A stretch of 64,000 nucleotides of DNA, taken from the NCBI RefSeq assembly GCF_001704635.1, contig NZ_MAXF01000191.1, forward strand, positions 1 to 64,000, given 5' to 3'. Under the pieces are notes generated by a model. That model did no database searches. It was not told the DNA's origin and saw nothing but the letters and a program-made list of their open reading frames with translations. Position numbers and translations under genes: made by a program. The stretch is from Streptomyces sparsogenes (GTDB lineage Bacteria; Actinomycetota; Actinomycetes; Streptomycetales; Streptomycetaceae). Positions 1-7,709 of this stretch are shown here, in pieces; within the stretch, counting starts at the first letter, position 1; each line of letters opens with the position of its first letter.

Positions 1-1566
1 CGGGCGGGCGCGCGCGGCGAGCCCGGCCCAGGCGCGCAGCGGTCCGCAGCGCCCCCTGGCGGGGACGGTCCACAGGGTCGCGCCCCTCACGCCCCAACGC
101 TCGAGCAGGGCGTTGGCGGCGAGGAATCCGGTGGTGGCCGCGCGCTCCATCAGCGCCACCGGAAGGTCGGTGCGGACCAGGTCGCCGGCCAGGACCACGG
201 CCGGGTCCGGGGTGCGGACCGTGGGCCGGCCGGCGTGGCCGCCCACCGGGAACAGCGGGCAGTCCGCCCGCCACTCGTGGCACGAGCCGACGATCCGCGC
301 ACCCCGGGTCTCCGGGTAGACGCGGTGCAGTTGGGCGAGGAGCCGGTCCTGCTCGGCCTCCCGGTCGGCGCCCGGGTCGAGGGCGTACGCGTGCAGTTCG
401 ACCACCGAGCCGCCGCTGCGGGCGGCCCAGCGGGCGGCCTCGCCCTCCCAGCGCTCCAGGACGCTGACGTTGTCCAGCGGGCCGTAGCCGGCGGTGCCGA
501 GGAACCCGGGGCGGCCGCGCGCCACCGGCCGGTCCAGCCACAGCCGGGACACCAGGAACGGCGGTGCGGTGCGCAGCCGTTCGACGCCCGCCCGCCACCG
601 GCCGGTGCCCAGCCGGGGCGAGCCGGCCACCACCTGCCGCAGCCCGCCGGTGTCCAGCGCCAGGACGGCCGCGTCGTAGGGGCGGGTCACGCCGCCGGCG
701 GTGACCCGCAGCCCGCCGCCGGGCGCGGGCTCCACGCTCTCCACCGGCGTGGCGCAGCTCAGCTGTGCCCCCAGGTCCGCGAGGCGGCGGCCGAGCGGCT
801 CCCAAAGGGCCTGCGGGAAGGGCTCGCGGACCACGTCGAACAGCAGCCCCTCGGCGGAGCCGAGGAAGTAGATGTGGAACATCAGCGCCAGCTCGGCGGC
901 GGACAGTTCGCGCGGGTCGGCGAAGAAGCTCCGGGAGAACACCGTGAACGCCAGGTGACGCGCGGCCTCGGGGAAGCGGACGCGCGCCAGGAAGTCCCAC
1001 GCGCTGACGCCGTCCAGCCGTTCGTACACCTCCGGCACGCGCACGTCCAGCAGCGGCAGCGCGGCGGCGGGCCGCATCCGCGCCAGGTCGCGCAGGCCGA
1101 AGCTGGGGCTGAGCGCGACGAAGCCCAGGGCGTTGAGCGGCGGGGTGCGCGGCACCCGGGCGAAGCTCTCGTACCGGCCGGAGCTGTGCCGCAGCGGGTA
1201 GTCCGGCAGCGCGGTGAGCATGCCCAGCCGCGGGTCGGCGCGCCGCAGCAGGCCGCGCAGGTTGTAGTACTGCCGGAAGAAGGCGTGGAAGCCCCGGCTC
1301 ATGGTCGCCCGGGAGCCGTCGTCCAGCCGCACCGGCCAGCCCGCGAGCCGCCCGCCGAGCCGCTCCTCGCGCTCGTACAGCGTGACCCGCACCCCGCGTT
1401 CCGCCAGGCAGAGGGCGGCCGCGAGGCCGGCGATACCGCCCCCGGCCACCGCCACCCGCGGCGGCGCCCCGGCGATCCGGGGCCGGCCGGGCGACGGCGG
1501 CAGCACCCGGGCCCGGCGGTCGCGGGCCCGGTACGGCGCGGCGCCGTCCACCGCGCCACCGCTCAC
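1..1566 (-). CDS. crtU: Carotenoid desaturase/aryl-forming enzyme CrtU (3' end cut by window)
   Basis: FAD-dependent amine-oxidase/phytoene-desaturase-like enzyme. CrtU converts the beta-ionone rings of beta-carotene to aromatic rings, giving isorenieratene. Translating the minus strand from GTG at 1566 gives 522 uninterrupted codons. An N-terminal dinucleotide-binding motif VAVAGGGIAGLAAALCLAE lies near residue 40, followed by GGRLAGWPV and SRGFHAFFRQYYNL, the pattern expected of CrtU. The GTG start overlaps the crtT stop (GTGA), so the two are translationally coupled. The frame is still open at base 1; the family is about 520 residues long, so only the extreme C-terminus should be missing. 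The crtY-crtT-crtU order matches the S. griseus crtYTU operon; the partner crtEIBV genes are not in the window. Confidence 0.9.
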   Translation of the reverse strand, partial: MSGGAVDGAAPYRARDRRARVLPPSPGRPRIAGAPPRVAVAGGGIAGLAAALCLAERGVRVTLYEREERLGGRLAGWPVRLDDGSRATMSRGFHAFFRQYYNLRGLLRRADPRLGMLTALPDYPLRHSSGRYESFARVPRTPPLNALGFVALSPSFGLRDLARMRPAAALPLLDVRVPEVYERLDGVSAWDFLARVRFPEAARHLAFTVFSRSFFADPRELSAAELALMFHIYFLGSAEGLLFDVVREPFPQALWEPLGRRLADLGAQLSCATPVESVEPAPGGGLRVTAGGVTRPYDAAVLALDTGGLRQVVAGSPRLGTGRWRAGVERLRTAPPFLVSRLWLDRPVARGRPGFLGTAGYGPLDNVSVLERWEGEAARWAARSGGSVVELHAYALDPGADREAEQDRLLAQLHRVYPETRGARIVGSCHEWRADCPLFPVGGHAGRPTVRTPDPAVVLAGDLVRTDLPVALMERAATTGFLAANALLERWGVRGATLWTVPARGRCGPLRAWAGLAARARP

Positions 1567-2438
1567 CGGCCGCACGCCGCGCCCCCGTCGCTTGGCCCGT
1601 CCGGCCCGTCCGGCACGCTGCCGACGACGGTGTGGACGATGCCCGTCTGCCAGCCGGGCACGGGCAGCACCCGCACCCGGATGAAGCCCGCCCGCCGGAG
1701 CCGGTCGCGGAAGGCGGGGGCGGTGTCGAACTCCAGGACGCTGCGCCGCAGATGGCGGTAGAGGTCGCCGTGAGCCGAAGGGGCGCGCCACTGTCGTAAG
1801 GGAGAGCGCGCACAGGCCCCGAGGAACGAGGGGGCGAGCACGGTCGACCGTCGGCAGGGGCTCAGGCGCCCTGGAGGCGAACCGAGCCGGAGGTAGCCGG
1901 TGAGCGCCCCGGCGGGCTGGATGATCGCGCGGCACACCGCGGTCCACAGCGCCCGGTGCCGGCGGCCGCCGCCGAGGAGGTAGTCGTGGACGGCCAGCCG
2001 CCCGCCCGGGGCGAGCAGCCCGTACACCGTGGCGAGCAGCCGGTCCGAATCGGTGACGTTGCGGACGAGGTAGGCGGCGAACACCGCGTCGAACGGCCCC
2101 GCGACCCCGGCGGCGGCGAGGCCCTCCGCCGGGGCCCGGACGAACCGCACCCCGGCCGGCCAGGGCTTGGCGGCCGCCCGCGCCAGCATGCCGGCCGAGC
2201 GGTCCACGGCGACGATCTCCGCCTCGGGCGCCACGGTGAGCAGCGCGGCGGTGGACGCCCCCGTTCCGCAGCCGAGGTCGAGCAGCCGCAGCCCGGCTCC
2301 CCGCCCCGGCAGGCCCAGCCGCCGGGCGGAGCGCCGAAGCTGGGCGTGGTAGCCGGGGTTGACGGCCACCAGCCGGTCGTAGCCGGGCGCGGCGCGGTCG
2401 AACGCCGCCGTGAGGTCGTCGTCGCGCAGCACGGTCAT
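1563..2438 (-). CDS. crtT: SAM-dependent methyltransferase CrtT with an internal extra segment
   Basis: Class I (UbiE-like) methyltransferase of the crtYTU operon, 291 residues; its exact carotenoid role is unsettled. The SAM site LLDLGCGTGAST lies near residue 50, and the C-terminal stretch PGWQTGIVHT is typical of the family. The ATG at 2438 overlaps the crtY stop (ATGA). Family members are usually about 240-250 residues. Here about 43 extra residues, beginning YLRLGSPPGR and rich in Arg/Pro/Ser, interrupt what would read ALTG-DLYRHLRRS. The extra DNA keeps the frame but brings in a TTA leucine codon (1797-1799, residue 214), the only TTA noticed in the operon. Whether the enlarged protein works is unknown. 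Confidence 0.85.
   Translation of the reverse strand: MTVLRDDDLTAAFDRAAPGYDRLVAVNPGYHAQLRRSARRLGLPGRGAGLRLLDLGCGTGASTAALLTVAPEAEIVAVDRSAGMLARAAAKPWPAGVRFVRAPAEGLAAAGVAGPFDAVFAAYLVRNVTDSDRLLATVYGLLAPGGRLAVHDYLLGGGRRHRALWTAVCRAIIQPAGALTGYLRLGSPPGRLSPCRRSTVLAPSFLGACARSPLRQWRAPSAHGDLYRHLRRSVLEFDTAPAFRDRLRRAGFIRVRVLPVPGWQTGIVHTVVGSVPDGPDGPSDGGAACGR
1768..1898. repeat. Candidate small insertion/repeat element inside crtT
   Basis: About 130 bp separates two segments of crtT that are normally nearly adjacent. It holds a perfect 10-bp palindrome CGGTCGACCG, a CCCC/GGGG stem with loop GAGGAACGAG, and dense G/C hairpins. It looks like a dispersed palindromic repeat of Streptomyces that happened to land in frame. 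No terminal inverted repeats or target duplication are obvious, so the exact boundaries are uncertain. Confidence 0.45.
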
Positions 2439-3619
2439 GGCCGCCTGCGCAGCCATGGCAGTTCGAGGGCGGTGCGCAGCATCGCGGGGACGGGGGTGCG
2501 CAGGCCGATGGCGAGGTTCTCGGCGAGCCGGGTCCGCCCGTCGAGGAAGCGCAGCAGCCGCTCGATCGGCACGTGCCGGAACAGGCCGGTGAAGAACGCC
2601 GCGCCGTCCACCCGGCCGGCCGCCAGCGCCCGCAGCAGCACCGCGTCCATGGCCCGGTGCGGGGCCGGGTACGGGCGCGGGGGCACCGGGGGGCGCCCGC
2701 GCCGCCAGGCGGCCGCGACGGCCCGGGCCTGCCGCTGGACGGCGGCGAAGGTGTATCCCGTGGCGGGGCGGGTGGCGCCGCCGGCCGTGCCGATCCGGAA
2801 CACCGAGGCGCCGGCCCGCCGCGGGAAGCGGGCGTCGGTCATCGGGATCACCCCCTGCTCGACGGCGACGACCTCCCACCGCGCCGGCCCCAGCAGCTGC
2901 CGCGCGTAGTGGGCCAGCGCCCGGTCGTACGCCGCGTCGTCGAGCGGCGCCGGGGAGAACTCGGTGTATTCGACGAGCGCTTCCCGGGGGCCGAGCGGCA
3001 GCACGTAGCCGAAGGAGGTGCCGCGCGGGGGCTGGGGGGTGCGGAAGTCCATGAGGTCCACGACGGCCGGGTCGAACCGGGGCCGGTCGGTGCGCAGGAA
3101 CCAGCCGCGGAAGTGCTGCGCCAGCCTGGTCCGGGCGGGCGGCGACGGCGGTGGCGGGCGGGAGTCGAACGCCCAGCGGGCCCGCAGCACCACGGGTGCC
3201 CCGGCGGCGTCGGCGCCCCGCGCCTCGGCCCCGCCCGGCCCGTCGGCCACGGTGTGCACGGCGGCCGCCACCCGGCGGAACCCGGGGCACCCGTCGAGCC
3301 GCCGCCCCACGAACGCCTCGAAGTCACCGGAGCGGAGCATCTTGTACCGCAGATGGGCCGGGCGGCCGACGACCGGCTCCCCGCCGGGCCCCCGTACCCG
3401 CAGCCGCCCCCAGGACGCGGTCAGCGCCTCGTCGAACTCGCCGCCCGGCGGCTCCCAGTAGCACCAGGTACGCTCCGGCGGGCGCAGCGGGCCGGGGGGC
3501 GCGTCGACCAGGGTCACCCGGGGGGTGCGCGCGCCGGGCGGCGGGGGGGCGCACAGCCGGTAGGCGAGCGAGAGCCCGGCCGCGCCCGCCCCCACGATGA
3601 GCACGTCCTCGTCGCGCAC
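2435..3619 (-). CDS. crtY: Lycopene beta-cyclase CrtY
   Basis: FAD-dependent lycopene cyclase (CrtY/CrtL type) that closes both ends of lycopene to beta-carotene, the substrate for CrtU. The 394-residue product starts with the FAD-binding motif DVLIVGAGAAGLSLAYRL and shows RFPRRAGASVFRIGTAGG, typical of the family. I chose GTG at 3619 because GAAGGAG lies six bases upstream; an upstream start at 3682 would add an unconserved Arg/Gly leader. The stop overlaps crtT. It is the first gene of the crtY-crtT-crtU unit; its promoter should lie in 3620-3731. Confidence 0.9.
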   Translation of the reverse strand: MRDEDVLIVGAGAAGLSLAYRLCAPPPPGARTPRVTLVDAPPGPLRPPERTWCYWEPPGGEFDEALTASWGRLRVRGPGGEPVVGRPAHLRYKMLRSGDFEAFVGRRLDGCPGFRRVAAAVHTVADGPGGAEARGADAAGAPVVLRARWAFDSRPPPPSPPARTRLAQHFRGWFLRTDRPRFDPAVVDLMDFRTPQPPRGTSFGYVLPLGPREALVEYTEFSPAPLDDAAYDRALAHYARQLLGPARWEVVAVEQGVIPMTDARFPRRAGASVFRIGTAGGATRPATGYTFAAVQRQARAVAAAWRRGRPPVPPRPYPAPHRAMDAVLLRALAAGRVDGAAFFTGLFRHVPIERLLRFLDGRTRLAENLAIGLRTPVPAMLRTALELPWLRRRP

Positions 3620-3731
3620 GGCGGCTCCTTCGTCCTCGGCCCGGTGCGGGCGCGCGCCGCCCGCACGCTCACCTTCCCCCACGCGCGGCCGGGCCGGGCG
3701 CAGGACGGCGGACGTGTCGCGCGGAACCCCC
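3620..3731. promoter_or_regulatory. Spacer upstream of crtY
   Basis: The 112 bp between the CHAT-gene stop and the crtY start must hold the crtYTU promoter unless it is read through from upstream. It is GC-rich, and I see no clear -35/-10 pair or terminator hairpin. Confidence 0.3.
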
Positions 3732-6700
3732 TCACCGGGGGCGGGCCGCCGCCGGGTTGCCCTGGTGGGTGAAGGCGGCCCACAGGTGGATCCGGTCGAG
3801 GTCGCCGCGGTCGGCTTCGCGGCCGAGTTCGCCGTGGAGGTGGGGCGGCGGCTCGCGACGCGGGTCGAGCATCCACATCTGGGCGGCGCGCAGGGCGTCC
3901 GCGGGGGCGAGTCCGTGCCTGGTGACGAAGTCGTGGAAGACGGCCATCAGCAGGGCCGTCGCGGCGTCGCGGACGGCCCAGCGGGAGCCGATGACGTCGG
4001 TCGCGCCGCGGGCGACCAGGGCGGTGGACAGGGTCAGGGCCTCGTCGTGGTCGCGGGTGCTCAGGTCGGTCTCGCAGGCGCTGAGGACCACCAGCGGCCC
4101 GGCGGCCGCCGGCCGCGGGGTGGCGGCGCCGTCCAGGATGCGGGCCACGGTCAGGCGTCCGGCGTCCTCGGGGCCGTCCGGCGGGGCGGCGAGCCGGAGC
4201 GCCGAGCGCGTGGGGTCGGGGCCGGCCAGGGCGTGGCAGGAGATGTGCAGGACGGCGGCCGGGGAGGTGCCGCCGGGGAGGACGGCGAGGATGTCCTCGG
4301 GGGTGCCCGGCGCGTCGCCGGCGCCGGGGGTGGGGAACTCGCCGTAGCGCAGGCCGTCGGGGTAGCAGGTCGCGTGCAGCGCCTCCGCCTCGATCCCGGC
4401 CCACAGGAGGGTGAGGTCGGGGTCGGCGACCAGGACCTGCCCGGCGGAGGCGGGCATCCGGTCCCGGGCCGCGGCCCGCAGGAACTCGGCGCCGGAGGGG
4501 GCGTAGCTGAGCACCGCTTCCTCGCAGGCGTAGCGGTGTTCGCGCCCGTCGCTCCCGTACGGGGTGCGGGCGGCGTGCCAGGCGACCGCGCCGAGCGGCC
4601 CGCAGGGCACCAGCACGATCCGCGGGGGCTGGTGGAGCGGCCCCACGGCGGCCAGGACGGGGCCCATCGCGGCGGGCCAGGCCCAGTCGCACAGTGCGCG
4701 CAGCGCCGCTTCCCAGTGCGCGTCCCACGCCGCTTTCCAGCTCGAGTGGGCCGTGTCGTCGGCGAGGACCCGGGAGCGCTTGACCGTGGCGTCGAGGTAG
4801 CGCTCCAGCGGGGGGCTTCCGGGGGTCAGCAGCGGCAGCTTCAGGACGGCCGGCCCCGCGGGGTCGGTGTCGGGGCGCAGGATCAGGGCGAGGCCCGGCA
4901 TGCCGGGTTCCGGCCCGGGGACGAGGTAGACGAGCGCGTCGGCGCCGGCGGCGGTGAGGCCGGCCCGCAGCCCGGGCAGGTCGGCGGGGTCGAGCAGCTT
5001 CCGGGCGTCCGCGCCGGCGACCGCGCCCAGCGCTTGGAGTGCCCTGCGGCGCAGACCGCCCGGGATCGCCGGCCCGGTGGGCGGGGCCGGCGGCACGGCG
5101 GTGTCGGGCGGCAGCGGGTCGGTGGCGGCCTGGGCGCGCCACTGCCGGGCCAGGTCCGGGTGGCCGCGGGCTTCGAGGAGTTCGGGAATGCCGCGCGACG
5201 CGGCGGCGGCCCGCAGCACCAGGGCCCGGCCCAGCTCCAGCGCGTCCACCGCCTCGGCCGGGCGGTCGCACACGGTGGTCCAGTAGGCCAGCCAGAGTGC
5301 CTGTGCCGACCCGGTGCGGGCCACGGCCAGGCCGTGTTCGGAGCCGAGTTGGAGCAGGACGTCCGCGGACAGCTCGGTCAGCGCCTCGCCCCGGGTGGCC
5401 AGGGCGGCCTCCCGGTCCCCGGCGGCGCCCGGGCCCCCGCGCCGGCGGCGCAGCCAGTGGGCATCGGACAGCTGGGCCAGGGCGTCGGCGCTGTGCGGGA
5501 GGCCCTGCCCGCCGCGGATCAGCTCGCGGACCCGGGCCAGCTCGGTCACGCACAGGTCGAGCAGGTCGGGGTCGTCGAGGTGGCGGGCCGTGTGCAGCAG
5601 GGCCCGGCCGAGCTGGTAGCGCAGCTGGAGTTCCTGGTAGGGGCTGGGCTGCGGGCCCCGGAGCGTGCGGTGGACCTCCGCGACGGCGTGGTCGGCGGCC
5701 TCCCGGCCGGGCTCGATCATCATCAGCTGGGTGAGCGCGGAGGCCCGCAGGGCCGGGAAGTAGGGGGCGAGCAAGGGGGCGACCCGCCGTGGGTCGGTCT
5801 CCACCACCTCCCGGAGGTAACGGGCCGCGGCGCCGAGCCCGGCCGGGTCCTGGCCGCGGGCCGCCTGCTCGCGGTGGAGCTCGGCCAGGGTGGCGGCGAC
5901 GGCGAAGCGGTTCTCCTGGTCGGGCGGCAGGGTGGCGTACAGGGCGGTCAGTTCCCCGACGAGGCGCGGCAGTACGGTGAAGTCCCCGCTGCGGCGCGCC
6001 CGGGCCAGCTCGTGGTGGGACGCGAACACCATCGCGTTGAGGGTGCTCGTGGACGGCGGCGCGCCCTCGCGGTGCCAGGCGGCGCGCAGTTCCCTGGCTA
6101 TCTCCAGGGCGGCGTCGGCGGCCTGGAGGCTGCCGCCGAGCGTCAACGCCGAGTGGAGGCGGCCGGCGAGGCCGCCGGCCAGGGCGAGGCGGGTGGCCGT
6201 GGCCCCCTCGTCGTCCCCGGGCAACGCCTCGATCTCCTCCCGGAGCCGGGCGGTGCTCTGCTCCAGGCGGGCCAGGTCGCCGGTCTGGGCCACCCGTAGG
6301 CTGTCGAGCAGCCAGATGAGCCTCTGTTCCGGACCGGCCTGCCCCGGCCGGGCGGGACGGGCGGTGGGCTCCGGCTCCGGCTCCGGCTCCGGTTCCGGTT
6401 CCGGTTCCGGTTCCGGCTCCGAGACGGCGTCGTCGAGGTCGTCGAAGTCCATCGTGCCGGGCACCAGGAGGTTGGCCTGGAGCAGCAGAGCGGCGTGCAG
6501 CCTGGCGACGCGGGCCCGTTCGGGCGCGTGCGGCGGCAGCGTCCCCAGGGCGCGCCGGGTGGCCTCCGCGCCGCGCCGGACGCGCTCGGCCAGCTCCCGG
6601 GGGTCGCCCTCGCCCGACCGGATGCCGGCCAGCAGCTCGCGCAGCGGGGCGAGGACCGGTCGGTCCAGGCCCAGGGCCGCCACCTCCTCGCCGGCCGCCT

Positions 6701-7154
6701 CGGCGGAGATCGGCGGGTAGTTCACGATGTCGCACAGCCACACCACGAGCCCCGTCAACCGCGGGACGTCCTCCACGGCCCAGGCCAGCACGCCCCGGAT
6801 GGCCCCGGACAGGGGGTCGTCGGCCGGCGGAGCGTCAGCCGGCGAGGCGGGGGCCGGCGAGGCAGGGGCCGGCGGAGCGTCAGTTGGCGAGGCGTCAGCC
6901 GGGGGCCGGGCGAGCCGCAGGCGCCTCAGCGCGGTCAGCAGGGGGAGGAGGTCGCCCCGGAGCGGATCGGTCCCGGGCAACAGGCGCTCGATGGTGGCGA
7001 GGTGCTGGATCGTCTGGGACAGCGCGGCGGCCCGCGCCGGGTCGTCCGCCGCCCGGCGCATCGCCTCATGGGCCTGACGGGTGGCGACGGCGGCCCAGAG
7101 CCGCAGCCCCAGCGCCCGGCCCTCGCCGTCGCTCCGCCGCCGCTCCCCGTCCAT
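3732..7154 (-). CDS. CHAT-domain (caspase-like) protease protein with helical-repeat N-terminus
   Basis: 1140-residue protein with a C-terminal CHAT domain, a caspase-like cysteine protease fold. The catalytic dyad is visible as His974 in VLHISCHAL and Cys1027 in LVVLSACETD. The N-terminal 700 residues are Ala/Leu/Arg-rich helical repeats of TPR-like character, common in CHAT proteins. Two low-complexity linkers interrupt it: an Ala/Pro/Asp stretch near residues 85-115 and an (Glu-Pro)n run at about residues 245-262. CHAT proteins often serve as effectors in conflict or signalling systems, but no partner (gasdermin, STAND ATPase, TIR) is adjacent, so the target is unknown. The ATG at 7154 has GGGGGGTGCGGG just upstream. 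Monocistronic. Confidence 0.85.
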   Translation of the reverse strand: MDGERRRSDGEGRALGLRLWAAVATRQAHEAMRRAADDPARAAALSQTIQHLATIERLLPGTDPLRGDLLPLLTALRRLRLARPPADASPTDAPPAPASPAPASPADAPPADDPLSGAIRGVLAWAVEDVPRLTGLVVWLCDIVNYPPISAEAAGEEVAALGLDRPVLAPLRELLAGIRSGEGDPRELAERVRRGAEATRRALGTLPPHAPERARVARLHAALLLQANLLVPGTMDFDDLDDAVSEPEPEPEPEPEPEPEPEPTARPARPGQAGPEQRLIWLLDSLRVAQTGDLARLEQSTARLREEIEALPGDDEGATATRLALAGGLAGRLHSALTLGGSLQAADAALEIARELRAAWHREGAPPSTSTLNAMVFASHHELARARRSGDFTVLPRLVGELTALYATLPPDQENRFAVAATLAELHREQAARGQDPAGLGAAARYLREVVETDPRRVAPLLAPYFPALRASALTQLMMIEPGREAADHAVAEVHRTLRGPQPSPYQELQLRYQLGRALLHTARHLDDPDLLDLCVTELARVRELIRGGQGLPHSADALAQLSDAHWLRRRRGGPGAAGDREAALATRGEALTELSADVLLQLGSEHGLAVARTGSAQALWLAYWTTVCDRPAEAVDALELGRALVLRAAAASRGIPELLEARGHPDLARQWRAQAATDPLPPDTAVPPAPPTGPAIPGGLRRRALQALGAVAGADARKLLDPADLPGLRAGLTAAGADALVYLVPGPEPGMPGLALILRPDTDPAGPAVLKLPLLTPGSPPLERYLDATVKRSRVLADDTAHSSWKAAWDAHWEAALRALCDWAWPAAMGPVLAAVGPLHQPPRIVLVPCGPLGAVAWHAARTPYGSDGREHRYACEEAVLSYAPSGAEFLRAAARDRMPASAGQVLVADPDLTLLWAGIEAEALHATCYPDGLRYGEFPTPGAGDAPGTPEDILAVLPGGTSPAAVLHISCHALAGPDPTRSALRLAAPPDGPEDAGRLTVARILDGAATPRPAAAGPLVVLSACETDLSTRDHDEALTLSTALVARGATDVIGSRWAVRDAATALLMAVFHDFVTRHGLAPADALRAAQMWMLDPRREPPPHLHGELGREADRGDLDRIHLWAAFTHQGNPAAARPR
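6367..6420. repeat. Hexanucleotide repeat (9 units of GGCTCC/GGTTCC) inside the CHAT gene
   Basis: Nine uninterrupted 6-bp units encode alternating Glu-Pro on the minus strand. The order GGCTCC x4, GGTTCC x4, GGCTCC x1 suggests slippage-driven growth. Length changes keep the frame, so it acts as a variable rigid linker. Confidence 0.9.
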
Positions 7155-7709
7155 CCCGCACCCCCCGTGCCGACGGCCCCGCTCCGGCCGCCGTCAGGTA
7201 CCCATCGTCCGCCTCGCGCGGCGCCTTTTCCAGACCACCCCATATGCCTGACACATACACCCTGAAGAGCGGAAATGGATTTGGGCGGCGCCGGCCTCCC
7301 TTTATGACGAGCAAGTTGTGATTTACATCACGCGCTACATCCGAGCACCCCTGTGAAATGATGCCCGGTGTTGCCCGCGGGCAGCGGTATGGCAATCACT
7401 TCTTCAAGGTTTTGGTTAGCCGTAATCGGGGGAAGCAAGAATGCCGACGATGATTGTGACCGGAACAAAGCGGGCGTTTTGCCCCGCCGCAAGGATTTCG
7501 AGCGCGACTTCCGTGTTGCCGCCGATCGGGATGGGCTGAAGCCCCGGCAATCGATCGACGAAATCGCGCGCCCGCCGTCGAGAGCCCCGACGTACTCACC
7601 TCCGTCATACGGGCCGGCCCCGGTGCGCTTTCTCCAGCCCACCTCCCCTTCCCGTCAAGCGTCCGCTCATCACTGTTTTCCGCCCGTTTCTCTCGGAGGA
7701 CTTCATCCG
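7155..7709. promoter_or_regulatory. Long divergent intergenic region with a Crp-like palindrome
   Basis: 555 bp without a convincing gene separates the CHAT gene (minus) from the A-T-TE gene (plus). Part of it (about 7240-7560) is AT-rich for this genome. It holds TGTGATTTACATCACG at 7317-7332, close to the Crp/FNR consensus TGTGA-N6-TCACA. Short open frames on both strands lack coding bias. It most likely carries promoters for both genes and a long leader for the A-T-TE gene. Confidence 0.5.

Noticed and set aside
235..1761. Long plus-strand frame opposite crtU
   Set aside because: Arg/Gly/Pro/His-rich translation with no domain; it is the antisense shadow of crtU, whose own frame shows clear FAD motifs.
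3514..6741. 1075-codon minus frame beside the CHAT gene
   Set aside because: Arg/Pro-only composition in an alternative frame of the CHAT gene; GC-bias artefact.
7368..7709. N-terminal extension of the A-T-TE protein to 7368
   Set aside because: The stretch is unlike coding DNA of this genome and lacks a ribosome binding site, whereas ATG 7710 has CGGAGGA and begins the conserved A domain.
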